From 34-65-8 sp964516135 (GTDB taxonomy: Bacteria > Pseudomonadota > Alphaproteobacteria > Sphingomonadales > Sphingomonadaceae), in contig CAZEWN010000009.1 of the NCBI GenBank assembly GCA_964516135.1, forward strand, positions 1-64,000: a stretch of 64,000 nucleotides of DNA, written 5' to 3'. The notes beneath the pieces are model-generated. The model was not told where the DNA came from. It worked only from the letters and a program-made list of their open reading frames with translations, and searched no databases. Within the stretch, counting starts at the first letter, position 1. The number at the start of each line of letters is the position of its first letter. Made by a program: the position numbers and the translations under genes. Positions 1 to 7,500 of this stretch are shown in pieces.

Positions 1-68
1 TTTGGCTTAGAAAAATAGGTAGAAGGCGATTTTGAGTCGAGCGCGTCTACCAATTCCACCACAGGGGC
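1..68 (-). tRNA. tRNA-Leu(CAA), 5' part only; 3' half replaced
   Basis: Read on the minus strand from 68, the sequence gives a tRNA-Leu acceptor strand (GCCCCTG), a D-arm with GGTAGACGC and an anticodon loop CTCAAAA, anticodon CAA. It matches the family as far as the AAAATCG just after the anticodon (about position 27). The anticodon stem should then close with TCGAG, but the sequence reads TCGCC and runs on without a variable arm, a GGTTCGA T-arm or the complementary acceptor strand in the remaining 26 bases. The 5' part is clear. Whether an intact 3' part exists left of the window cannot be seen, so this may be an insertion or attachment junction, an intron or a dead gene. Confidence 0.7.
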
Positions 69-143
69 ACTGCGGGTGCGCTCACCTAGCGGCGGACCTG
101 TCGGCCTTCAACCCTTCACCGTGTCTTTCGCGCGCCCGCTGAG

Positions 144-962
144 CTACTTGAGCGCTTGGGCAACGACCTTATGCAGCTTGGAGTGGAGCGAATCGTTGGC
201 GGCCAGAACCTCGGCGGCGCAGATTTGCGGTGAGCGGCCACGGAAATCGCTGACGAACCCGCCTGCTTCGCGCACGATCAGGCAGCCGGCCGCCGTGTCC
301 CAGTCACTGAGGCCCGATTCCCAGAACCCGTCAAACCGCCCGGCGGCGACCCAGGCGAGATCGAGCGAGGCGGCGCCAAGGCGGCGCGTGCCCGCGACCT
401 CCGGCCCCAGTTTGGAGAATATCTTCGTCCACTGCGCGAAATCGCCGTGCCGGTGGAACGGGATGCCGGTGGCAATCAGCGCATCCGGCAGGCGCGATCG
501 CGAGGATACGCGCAGGCGCCCGTCATGCAGCCACGCCCCACGTGTCTTTTCCGCCCAGAACGTTTCGTCGGTGATCGGCTGGTAGATCACACCCGCAACC
601 ACGTCGCCCCAGCCCGATCCGTCCAGTTTGGGTTCCTGGGCCGCGATGCTGACCGCGAAGTGCGGAATGCCGTGAAGGAAATTGCTGGTTCCGTCGAGCG
701 GATCGATGATCCAGCGCGGCTTGGCCGGGTCGCCCTCGATCACGCCCGCTTCCTCCAGCACGAAGCCCCAGTCAGGGCGCGCGGCCAGCAGTTCGTCGTA
801 GATCGTTCGCTCGGCCACGCGGTCGGCCTTCGACACGAAATCGGCCGGACCCTTGCGGCTGACCTGCAGGTGTTCGATCTCGCCAAAGTCGCGGCGCAGC
901 TTGCCCCCCGCCTTGCGCGCGGCGCGTTCCATCACGCGGATCAATCCGGAAAGGGCAGCCAT
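144..962 (-). CDS. suhB: Inositol monophosphatase family protein
   Basis: A 272-residue Mg-dependent phosphatase of the inositol monophosphatase / SuhB superfamily, presumably cytosolic and hydrolysing myo-inositol-1-phosphate or a related sugar phosphate. The three family metal sites are present: EEAG at residues 70-73, the WIIDPLDGTSNF signature at 84-95, and WDTAAG at 221-226. Length is normal for the family. It is the third gene of a minus-strand run efp - small unknown gene - this gene, with 17 bases before its ATG. SuhB also acts in rRNA antitermination in Escherichia coli; that role is not tested here, and histidinol-phosphate phosphatase activity is another possibility in this superfamily. 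Confidence 0.9.
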   Translation of the reverse strand: MAALSGLIRVMERAARKAGGKLRRDFGEIEHLQVSRKGPADFVSKADRVAERTIYDELLAARPDWGFVLEEAGVIEGDPAKPRWIIDPLDGTSNFLHGIPHFAVSIAAQEPKLDGSGWGDVVAGVIYQPITDETFWAEKTRGAWLHDGRLRVSSRSRLPDALIATGIPFHRHGDFAQWTKIFSKLGPEVAGTRRLGAASLDLAWVAAGRFDGFWESGLSDWDTAAGCLIVREAGGFVSDFRGRSPQICAAEVLAANDSLHSKLHKVVAQALK

Positions 963-979
963 TTGTTCGGTACTTCCTG

Positions 980-1330
980 TCAGTCGACCACGATCTGGAT
1001 CGATCGCGCGGTTAGTTCGATTTCGCCCCAGCCACTCGAAATCATGGCATAATCGCCATCGAGCGTGGCGGAATAGATGTCGCTGTAGTTGACCTCGCGC
1101 CCATCTTCGACGCGCGCCTTGCGGAGGCGCAGGTCATCGAAATCGGCAAAACGTATGAAGCCTTTGCGGAAACAGCCTTCATCGCTTTCAGGCGCGGTGT
1201 AGCGAGGGTGACTGGGGTCGAGATGGAAATCCATCTCCAGCGTCAGCGATTCATCATCGTAGATCACACCGAGGATGTAGCTCGATCCAAGTGCAATCCC
1301 GGCGAGTTTCGGATGGCTGCCCCCAGCCAT
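980..1330 (-). CDS. Conserved hypothetical protein
   Basis: A 116-residue protein that I do not recognise with certainty. It has no signal peptide or membrane segment, is acidic, and alternates short beta-type segments (LGSSYILGVIYDD near residue 15, LTLEMDFHLD near 29), suggesting a small cytosolic beta-rich fold of the YxiG-like kind. Its ATG starts two bases after the efp stop codon, so it is very likely co-transcribed and perhaps translationally coupled with efp. The inositol monophosphatase gene follows after 17 bases. No catalytic motif is visible, and I assign no function. Confidence 0.65.
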   Translation of the reverse strand: MAGGSHPKLAGIALGSSYILGVIYDDESLTLEMDFHLDPSHPRYTAPESDEGCFRKGFIRFADFDDLRLRKARVEDGREVNYSDIYSATLDGDYAMISSGWGEIELTARSIQIVVD

Positions 1331-1332
1331 GA

Positions 1333-1896
1333 TCAGCCCGCCTTGCCCACGTAGGTCCGCTCGTAGACGTCGACCACGATCCGCGTCCCGCTTTCGATAT
1401 GGGGCGGCACCATCACACGCACCCCGTTGTCGAGCACCGCAGGCTTGTAGCTGGAGCTGGCGGTCTGTCCCTTCACCACGGCATCTGCCTCGACGATTGT
1501 CGCCTCGACCTGTTCGGGCAGTGCGACGGATATCGGCTTTTCATCCCACAGTTCCAGCGTCACTTCCATGCCGTCTTGCAGGAATGCCTTGGCATCGCCC
1601 AGCAGGTCCGACGGCAGGTTGATCTGTTCGTAGGTATCGTTGTCCATGAACACCAGCTGGTCGCCGTCTTCGTACAGGTACTGGTATTCCTTCTGGTCCA
1701 GGCGCACGCGTTCGATCGTGTCGGCGCTGCGGAAACGGACGTTGGTTTTGCGGCCGTCCTGCAGGTTCTTCATCTCGACCTGCATGTAGGCACCGCCCTT
1801 GCCCGGCTGGGTGTGCTGGATCTTGGCGACTTTCCAGATGCCGCCTTCGTATTCGAGGATATTGCCGGGACGAATGTCCACGCCGCTGATTTTCAT
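1333..1896 (-). CDS. efp: Translation elongation factor P
   Basis: A 187-residue EF-P, which binds stalled ribosomes between the P and E sites and relieves stalling at polyproline stretches. The N-terminal KOW-like domain starts MKISGVDIRPGN, and the modified loop QPGKGGA puts a lysine (K33) at the tip, the position of E. coli K34. Two OB-type domains follow, ending with the C-terminal signature around GTRIVVDVYERTYVGK. The ATG at 1896 was chosen because the open frame upstream to 1998 has no EF-P similarity and 187 residues is the family length. It is the first gene of a short minus-strand operon. No EpmA or EpmB gene is in the window, so the modification state is unknown. Confidence 0.97.
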   Translation of the reverse strand: MKISGVDIRPGNILEYEGGIWKVAKIQHTQPGKGGAYMQVEMKNLQDGRKTNVRFRSADTIERVRLDQKEYQYLYEDGDQLVFMDNDTYEQINLPSDLLGDAKAFLQDGMEVTLELWDEKPISVALPEQVEATIVEADAVVKGQTASSSYKPAVLDNGVRVMVPPHIESGTRIVVDVYERTYVGKAG

Positions 1897-2027
1897 GAGA
1901 ATGAGCCCTTGCGATAGACCGCGGCGCGCCGTGCGGCGCCCGCTGCTTGCGGCAGCGCCCTTAACGCAGCCGCATGGCGCGGGCAAGGTCGGTGGCATTT
2001 GGCGCGCGGGCCCGCTAGTATGGCAGG

Positions 2028-2393
2028 ATGCGGAGATCGATGTTCCTTGGCGGTATCTTCGCGATCGGCGCGAGCGCTGCGCTGGCAGGTGCGCCCGGCG
2101 GGCCGCTCGGCACCTTGCCGATCGGCGCCTACGTGTGCTCCTTGCCGGGCGACGCGGCCGGCGCGGCGTGGGTGGTGGTGCCGGAGAAAGGCTTCATCAT
2201 CGACAATGCCTCGACCTATCGCACGGAACAGGGCGCTGGCACTTACCTGCTGGCCGGCGATACGGTGCGCTTCACGCGTGGGCCGATGAAAGGAATGCGG
2301 TTCACCCGCACCGGTCACGCCACGCTGCGATGGGTCGACGACAACGGCGAGCTTGGGCGGGTACGTTGCGTCCGCAACGGCGCGACCCGCTAA
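2028..2393 (+). CDS. Secreted hypothetical protein
   Basis: A 121-residue protein with a short signal peptide (basic MRRS, hydrophobic FLGGIFAIGASAALAGA, likely cleavage near residue 21). The mature part is small and beta-rich, with two cysteines (near residues 37 and 115) that could form a disulphide in the periplasm. I know of no function. It faces away from efp (131 bases between the starts) and converges with the M23 peptidase gene, the two reading frames overlapping by four bases at their 3' ends. Confidence 0.65.
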   Translation: MRRSMFLGGIFAIGASAALAGAPGGPLGTLPIGAYVCSLPGDAAGAAWVVVPEKGFIIDNASTYRTEQGAGTYLLAGDTVRFTRGPMKGMRFTRTGHATLRWVDDNGELGRVRCVRNGATR

Positions 2394-3028
2394 CGCGCCA
2401 GCAGCGGATAGGGGTTCAGCGCCGTCGCCGGTTCCCACCATTCCGCATCCGCCGTGGTTCGCAGGATGGCGAAATGCAGATGCGGCGCATCGGGCGCGGC
2501 GTTGCCGGTGCTCCCCACCGTGCCAAGCCGATCGCCGCGCGCAACCCGCTGCCCTTCGGCAAGACCCGGCGCATAGTCCGCAAGGTGAGCGTAGTAGTGG
2601 ATCGTCTCGCGATTGGGCGACCGCAGGTAGATCGTATTGCCACCCGCCGCCGACACATGAAGTCGCTCGACTGTCCCGCCCGCTGCGGCAATGACCGGGG
2701 TGCCGCGGGGAGCCATGATGTCTATTGCCTCGTGCAGGCGCGCGCCCTCCCCCCGCTCGTCGGTGAAGCTGTCGCTTAGCGCGCTGGCGGGGACACCACC
2801 GACTGGGATGAGAAGGTCGCGATCGTCGGGGCGGACCCCGCCTGCCACATCACGCCGATGCGGAGAGCGGACCGCGCCGACGGGCACTGTCGCGGCGGGT
2901 TCGCTGCCCGCAGCCGGCTCGCCCCGCGTCTCCACCAGCCGCATCGCGCCGCTTCCCGCCACGATCCATATCGCGGACGTCAGGGTGGCGGTGATCACGA
3001 TGGTCAGCAGGCGGTCCGCGAAACGCAT
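2390..3028 (-). CDS. M23 family metallopeptidase (LytM type)
   Basis: A 212-residue periplasmic zinc endopeptidase that should cut peptide cross-links in peptidoglycan. An N-terminal hydrophobic segment (residues 7-25) serves as signal or anchor. The LytM domain fills the C-terminal 130 residues with the family ligands: H99 and D103 in LHEAID, H148 in YYAHL, and H183/H185 in HLHF. All zinc and catalytic residues are present, so it should be active rather than an EnvC/NlpD-type activator. It lies 18 bases downstream of an L,D-transpeptidase gene on the same strand, which fits a cell-wall remodelling operon. Confidence 0.9.
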   Translation of the reverse strand: MRFADRLLTIVITATLTSAIWIVAGSGAMRLVETRGEPAAGSEPAATVPVGAVRSPHRRDVAGGVRPDDRDLLIPVGGVPASALSDSFTDERGEGARLHEAIDIMAPRGTPVIAAAGGTVERLHVSAAGGNTIYLRSPNRETIHYYAHLADYAPGLAEGQRVARGDRLGTVGSTGNAAPDAPHLHFAILRTTADAEWWEPATALNPYPLLAR

Positions 3029-3046
3029 GGCGGGTTGCTCCCCGAA

Positions 3047-4261
3047 TCAGGCCTCGAACAGCACTTCGGTGTCGGTCGACACCATTTGCGCGAGCCGCGC
3101 CGCGTCCCAGTTCGTCAACCGCACACAGCCATGGCTTTCCGCCCGCCCGATCGTCTGCGGTTCGGGCGTGCCGTGGATGCCGTAATGCTCTTTTGACAAG
3201 TCGATCCATACCACGCCGACCGGCCCATTCGGTCCCGGTGGGAGCTGCTGCTTCTCCTCGCTGTCGGACACGTCCCAGAACAGTTCGGGATTATAGGTGA
3301 AATCCGGATTGAAAGCCTTGCCAACGATCTTCCATTCACCAAGCGGCAGTGGATCGCGCCGCGATCCGGTGGTCACGGTGAACAGCGCGACAAGTTTTCC
3401 CGCCGCATTATAGGCCTTGAGCGTCCCCGCGCTCCGGCTGACGACGATCCTCGCGACCTCGGGTTGCTCCGTGCCCACGCCGAGCGACACCAGCGTGGCG
3501 CGCCAGGCTTCGTCCTCCACCACGCCCGGCGCAATGCGGTCCGCCCCGACATTTGGCACGCGCACGATCTGGCCGGGTTTGAAATAGGCGGTCGGCGCGC
3601 CCTCTTCCGCTTCGCCGGTCGGGGCATTCGTGGGCGACCGGGCGGCAATCGGACTACGCCCGTTGACGGTTGCGGTCTGGTTCGCCCCCGCCGGGCGCCC
3701 CCCCGGATTGAGCGCGCGCAGAACGTCGACGGTGGTATGGAACCGTTCAGCCAGCTTTTCATCGAGTGAGACGTAACCCAGGCGCTCCATCTCGGCCTGC
3801 TCGGCGGGATCCTCGGGCATGGGCTGGAAGTCGATCCGCGCCCATTCCGCCGGAATACGGACCACTCGGGTCGCGGGGATATCCTTCCATTTCGCAAGCG
3901 CGGCGATAGTGGCCTCGTCCATTTCGCCGCTTACCGTCAGGCCATTCGCTTCCTGAAAGCCCGAAAGCGCGTTCTTCGTGGAAATGCCCAATTCGCCATC
4001 GATCACGCCCGGCCCGAAACCCAAGCGCTCCAGCACGACCTGAGCGCGCATTACCGGGCGCTGTTCGGAATCGGCGATAACCAGCTCACGGTCGATCCGC
4101 GCAAGTTGCTCGTCATCCGAAGCCATCGAATCCGCCAGGTTCTCGGTCGTGCTATTGGCCGTGCGATCGGCCGCCGTTCCATCCTCGTCCGAGCGATCGG
4201 CTCCGGTAAAACCGCAAGCCGCAAGTGCCAGCACTGAGGCGGCCACCAGAATATAACGCAT
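3047..4261 (-). CDS. L,D-transpeptidase lipoprotein with peptidoglycan-binding domain
   Basis: A 404-residue envelope enzyme expected to form 3-3 cross-links in peptidoglycan or attach proteins to it. The start at 4261 is chosen because a GGAG ribosome site sits just before it and a lipoprotein signal follows at once (LALAAC, lipidated C16). A PG_binding_1 domain lies at about residues 70-120, followed by a LysM-like stretch near 165-235. The YkuD catalytic domain occupies about 268-404 with HGT at 363-365 and SHGCVRL around the catalytic C379. The serine/asparagine-rich linker between domains looks disordered. The M23 peptidase gene follows 18 bases later. Confidence 0.92.
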   Translation of the reverse strand: MRYILVAASVLALAACGFTGADRSDEDGTAADRTANSTTENLADSMASDDEQLARIDRELVIADSEQRPVMRAQVVLERLGFGPGVIDGELGISTKNALSGFQEANGLTVSGEMDEATIAALAKWKDIPATRVVRIPAEWARIDFQPMPEDPAEQAEMERLGYVSLDEKLAERFHTTVDVLRALNPGGRPAGANQTATVNGRSPIAARSPTNAPTGEAEEGAPTAYFKPGQIVRVPNVGADRIAPGVVEDEAWRATLVSLGVGTEQPEVARIVVSRSAGTLKAYNAAGKLVALFTVTTGSRRDPLPLGEWKIVGKAFNPDFTYNPELFWDVSDSEEKQQLPPGPNGPVGVVWIDLSKEHYGIHGTPEPQTIGRAESHGCVRLTNWDAARLAQMVSTDTEVLFEA

Positions 4262-4342
4262 CAAAATCTCCCGGGCCGGGGCGAGCGCGCCCCCCACGCC
4301 CAGACAACCGTTCAACGGGAAAATATTTCCTGTCAGCCCCGG

Positions 4343-4918
4343 TCATTCTCCGAATAGCCAGTAATGATGCATGAAGTAGGTTTCGCGGACCAGGAATGGC
4401 ACCTTGCTGCGCCACGTCCGGTAGCGCGTGTCGGGCGCCGCGCTTGCCTGCGCATCGAGTGCGAGATCGCCGGCCATCACCATGGCCCGACGCAAGTGCA
4501 ACGGGTCCGACACCACCACGGCGCTGGTCAAACGGACCTCGCGCATGAGGCGGCTTGCCTCGATCAGGTTCGCACGCGTGGTGCGCGATCGGCGGTCCAC
4601 CAGGATGCGCGCGTCGGGCACCCCTGCCCGGCGCGCCATGTCGCGTCCCACCTCCGCTTCGCTCAGGCGATCACCGACGCTTCTGCCGCCCGTGAACAAG
4701 ATATGTCCGACCCGGTTCGCCCGCTGGAGGGCGATCGCATGCGCAATCCGCGCCGCGAATACGGGCGACGGGCGGTCCCCATCGACCGCCGCACCCAGCA
4801 CGATCGCGACATCGCGCGGTTGGCGCGACGCCTCGGCAGGTCCAATCCCGATCCACGCGGCCACCGCCACCAGCCAGGTGGAAACCGCCCCGGCCGCGAT
4901 AGCCGCATTGCGTTTCAT
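4343..4918 (-). CDS. YdcF/ElyC family (DUF218) protein
   Basis: A 191-residue protein of the DUF218 family, whose members include E. coli ElyC and SanA, linked to envelope polysaccharide and peptidoglycan integrity. An N-terminal membrane segment (residues 7-28) is followed by the family core: IVLGAAVDG near 40, FTGGRS near 75, a conserved acidic segment around SEAEVGRDM, and SDPLHLRRA near 137. Its ATG overlaps the thiE stop codon (ATGA). The L,D-transpeptidase gene starts 82 bases downstream, so it may feed into the same envelope transcription unit. The biochemical activity of the family is not settled. Confidence 0.85.
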   Translation of the reverse strand: MKRNAAIAAGAVSTWLVAVAAWIGIGPAEASRQPRDVAIVLGAAVDGDRPSPVFAARIAHAIALQRANRVGHILFTGGRSVGDRLSEAEVGRDMARRAGVPDARILVDRRSRTTRANLIEASRLMREVRLTSAVVVSDPLHLRRAMVMAGDLALDAQASAAPDTRYRTWRSKVPFLVRETYFMHHYWLFGE

Positions 4919-5541
4919 TCCAGCCGAAGGGCGAAATCACGCACTGCTGCCGCTTCATCCGCCGCCCCCCAAACCGCGTGGCTTACCGCGAGGAAATCCG
5001 CCCCCGCCGCAACGAGTGGAGCGCAGTTGTCAGGCGTGATCCCGCCGATCGCGACGCACGGTATCTCGAACAGCGTGCTCCACCACGCGATCAGCGCGGG
5101 CTCCGGACGATGTTCGCTTTCCTTCGTCGTGGAAGGAAAGAACGCGCCGAACGCCACGTAATCCGCGCCCGCTTCCCCGGCTTCCATCGCGAGATGACGA
5201 CTGGCATGGCAGGTCACACCGATCTGCGCCTCGCGACCCAGCACCGCGCGGGCATCTTTCGGGCTGCCATCCGATTGACCGAGATGAACGCCATCGGCAC
5301 CCATGCGCTTGGCCAGCGCCACGCTGTCATTGACGATAAACGCGACATCGCGTGCCCGGCACAGCTCCTGCAGCGGACCGGCCAATCGCGCCGCATCGTG
5401 CTGATCCACGTCTTTCACCCGGAACTGGAATGCCGCCACCGGCCCGGCGCGCAGCGCGCGCTCGAGACGGTCGGGGAAGGCGCCACTCACGTCGAGCGGC
5501 GAGATCAGATAAAGCTGGCACGGGGGGATCGGCACGTTCAT
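4915..5541 (-). CDS. thiE: Thiamine phosphate synthase
   Basis: A 208-residue TIM-barrel enzyme that joins hydroxymethylpyrimidine pyrophosphate and the thiazole phosphate to make thiamine phosphate. Visible signatures are QFRVK near residue 39 (usually Q-x-R-x-K), the IVND and DGVHLGQSD motifs near 69 and 84, GVTCHAS (normally GxSxH), the STTKES phosphate loop, and AIGGI near 165. No TPP riboswitch is visible in the 79 bases upstream, where the gene faces a small lipoprotein gene on the other strand. The Ser-to-Thr/Cys variation in the GxSxH motif is mild. It might be a ThiE paralogue, but the loop residues are kept. Confidence 0.88.
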   Translation of the reverse strand: MNVPIPPCQLYLISPLDVSGAFPDRLERALRAGPVAAFQFRVKDVDQHDAARLAGPLQELCRARDVAFIVNDSVALAKRMGADGVHLGQSDGSPKDARAVLGREAQIGVTCHASRHLAMEAGEAGADYVAFGAFFPSTTKESEHRPEPALIAWWSTLFEIPCVAIGGITPDNCAPLVAAGADFLAVSHAVWGAADEAAAVRDFALRLE

Positions 5542-5620
5542 CGCGCGCTAGGTAGGGATATCCCGCGCGTTCGTCACGTGTTCAGGCGGGCGAAAGTGCG
5601 GACATGCGTTTATCGCCCTT

Positions 5621-6010
5621 ATGAAAATGCCAGTTCTGTTCGCCGGAGCGGCGCTCCTCGCCGGCTGCCAGGTCATCCCCGACGCGCCCAATGTGGTTGG
5701 CACCCCCGCTTCGGCGGGCACTGCCGTGCCGCTGCGCCAACCGGTCGCCGTCGGCGACGTGGTCGTCACGCCTTGGGCGGTAAAGGAGGACAGTCGCTGC
5801 CCGGTCAATGCCCGCTGCGTATGGGCCGGACGACTGGTCGTGACGACCCGGATCGACGGCGACGGATGGCGCGACACGGCCGACATTCAGCTGGGTGAAA
5901 CTTACGGTACCCATGGCCGGGTGGTTGCCCTGGTCTCCGGCGAACCAGGCCGCACCGCCGGTGGCGAGACGCCGCCGGGCCAGTATCGCTTCGTCTACGA
6001 GCCCCGTTGA
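5621..6010 (+). CDS. Small lipoprotein of unknown function
   Basis: A 129-residue predicted lipoprotein: the signal sequence ends in a lipobox LLAGC with the lipidated cysteine near residue 16. The mature part holds a conserved-looking DSRCPVNARCVWAG segment with two cysteines that may form a disulphide, then a beta-rich tail. Proteins with this pattern are widespread in proteobacteria, but I know of no assigned function. It is transcribed away from thiE and converges on the aldolase gene with 39 bases between the stops. Confidence 0.75.
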   Translation: MKMPVLFAGAALLAGCQVIPDAPNVVGTPASAGTAVPLRQPVAVGDVVVTPWAVKEDSRCPVNARCVWAGRLVVTTRIDGDGWRDTADIQLGETYGTHGRVVALVSGEPGRTAGGETPPGQYRFVYEPR

Positions 6011-6049
6011 CGCCTTAACTTCGCGGCCACCGTGCGATCGTAAGGTTTC

Positions 6050-6937
6050 CTAGGCAACGCTCGCCGCGTGAATCCGGTCAATCGCCGCGCCCAGCGTGCG
6101 GTCGAACTCCGCATCGTCCTGCTGGGCGCGCAGATCCTGCAACAGTCCGCGGCTGAAGCTGGCGATCATTCCCGGGTTCTGCGCGAGCTTGTCGCACGCT
6201 TCATCGGTCGAAAATCCGCCTGACAGCGCGACAACGCGCAGCACCGCGGGGTGCGCGATGGCGGGGGCGTATAGTCCTGCGTCGGCCGGAATCGAGAGCT
6301 TAAGCATCACCTGTTGGCCACCGCGCAGGGCGTCGAGATGCTTCATGATCTCGGCCAGCAGCACCTTCTCGCCCTCGGCGCGGTCGGCTGCGGTAATGTC
6401 ATATTCGGGCTCAAGGATCGGCATCAGCCCGCATGCGAGGATCCGCTTGCCCTCTTCAAACTGCTGCGCGACGATCGCGGCAATCCCCTGGGGATCGTTG
6501 GCCTTGATCACAGAGCGCATCTTGGTGCCGAACACGCCCTTGGCCCGGGCCCGGTCGAGCAGCTGCTCCAGATCGGGCATCGGCTTCATCAGCTGAACGC
6601 CGTTTGCCTCTTCTTCCAGCCCCTTGTCGACCTTCAGGAACGGCACCACGCCACGTTCCGCCAGCCGGGTGGGGACTGGCTTGCCACCGCTTTCGCCGTC
6701 CATGGTCTTTTCGAACAGGATCGCACCGATGACCTTGCCATTGCCGAAGCAGGGCGATTCCACGATCCGGCTACGCATCTGGTGGATCAGCGCGAACATC
6801 TCGTCATCGCCTTCCCACGCGCCTTCGTCGATACCGTAGCCACGCAGCGCCTTGGGGGTGGAGCCGCCCGACTGGTCGAGCGCGGCGATGAAGCCCTGCC
6901 CGGTTGCAATGCGGTCGGTCATTTCGTCGAAAGTCAT
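6050..6937 (-). CDS. fda: Class I fructose-1,6-bisphosphate aldolase
   Basis: A 295-residue aldolase of the bacterial class I (Staphylococcus Fda) type that cleaves fructose-1,6-bisphosphate to dihydroxyacetone phosphate and glyceraldehyde-3-phosphate by a Schiff-base mechanism. Signatures are AALDQSGGSTPKAL at 18-31, the MPILEPEYD segment at 172-180, and MLKLSIPADAG at 211-221, whose K213 is the likely Schiff-base lysine. Length is typical. It lies downstream of the tkt-gap-pgk-thioesterase run on the same strand with about 110 bases between, so it completes a lower-glycolysis / pentose-phosphate cluster, possibly from its own promoter. Confidence 0.93.
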   Translation of the reverse strand: MTFDEMTDRIATGQGFIAALDQSGGSTPKALRGYGIDEGAWEGDDEMFALIHQMRSRIVESPCFGNGKVIGAILFEKTMDGESGGKPVPTRLAERGVVPFLKVDKGLEEEANGVQLMKPMPDLEQLLDRARAKGVFGTKMRSVIKANDPQGIAAIVAQQFEEGKRILACGLMPILEPEYDITAADRAEGEKVLLAEIMKHLDALRGGQQVMLKLSIPADAGLYAPAIAHPAVLRVVALSGGFSTDEACDKLAQNPGMIASFSRGLLQDLRAQQDDAEFDRTLGAAIDRIHAASVA

Positions 6938-7047
6938 CGCGGATGGTCCTGTGTCGAGAATTTACGCATACGAATGCACGCGCAGCGCGTTTAGCCAGCC
7001 CTCCCGGCGCGCGCAACCGCCCGCCGCGCGCATTGTGCTGAACCGGG

Positions 7048-7500
7048 TCAAACCTTGCGGATTTTCCGAATTATGCCGTTGAAGCGCAGCACTGGAGCGC
7101 CATCGGCCGAGACCATCCCTTGGACAAACAAGGTCTTGCCTCCGGCCCGCACCACGTCGCCACGCGCCTCGATCAGTTGCCCGGCGCGCGCCGGATCGAG
7201 GAAATCGCCAGAAAGGCTCAGGGTAACCGCGTGATCATCACCCAGTGCCGCGCCAGCAATGCCGAACAGCGCGAAATCGGCGAAGGTCATCAGGCAGCCG
7301 CCATGCATGAAACCGCCGCCGTTCATGTGGCGGTCCTCGGCGCGGAAGGCGCATACTACCTGCCCATCCGCGTCGGTGCGGTAATAAAAGGGACCGGCGC
7401 GCGTTTCGAACGGATCGTGCGCCCAATGCTTCCAACCGTCAAATTCCCCGTCGCCAGGCACTTGCGGCAGGTGTGGCGCGGTGCCCCGGTGCTCACTCAT
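7048..7500 (-). CDS. PaaI-type hotdog thioesterase
   Basis: A 150-residue hotdog-fold acyl-CoA thioesterase of the PaaI / 4HBT family. The active-site stretch HMNGGGFMHGGCLMTFAD (residues 58-75) contains the usual HGG turn and the Asp expected to activate water. The ATG at 7500 overlaps the pgk stop codon (ATGA), so it is translationally coupled to pgk; a longer frame reaching 7746 would run inside pgk and is rejected. A thioesterase between glycolytic genes is unexpected. It may be a housecleaning enzyme carried along with the operon; its substrate is unknown. Confidence 0.85.
   Translation of the reverse strand: MSEHRGTAPHLPQVPGDGEFDGWKHWAHDPFETRAGPFYYRTDADGQVVCAFRAEDRHMNGGGFMHGGCLMTFADFALFGIAGAALGDDHAVTLSLSGDFLDPARAGQLIEARGDVVRAGGKTLFVQGMVSADGAPVLRFNGIIRKIRKV

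Noticed and set aside
1..26. Group I intron in the tRNA-Leu
   Set aside because: No guide sequence pairing with the 5' exon and no conserved intron core can be seen in 26 bases; it is kept only as a possibility.
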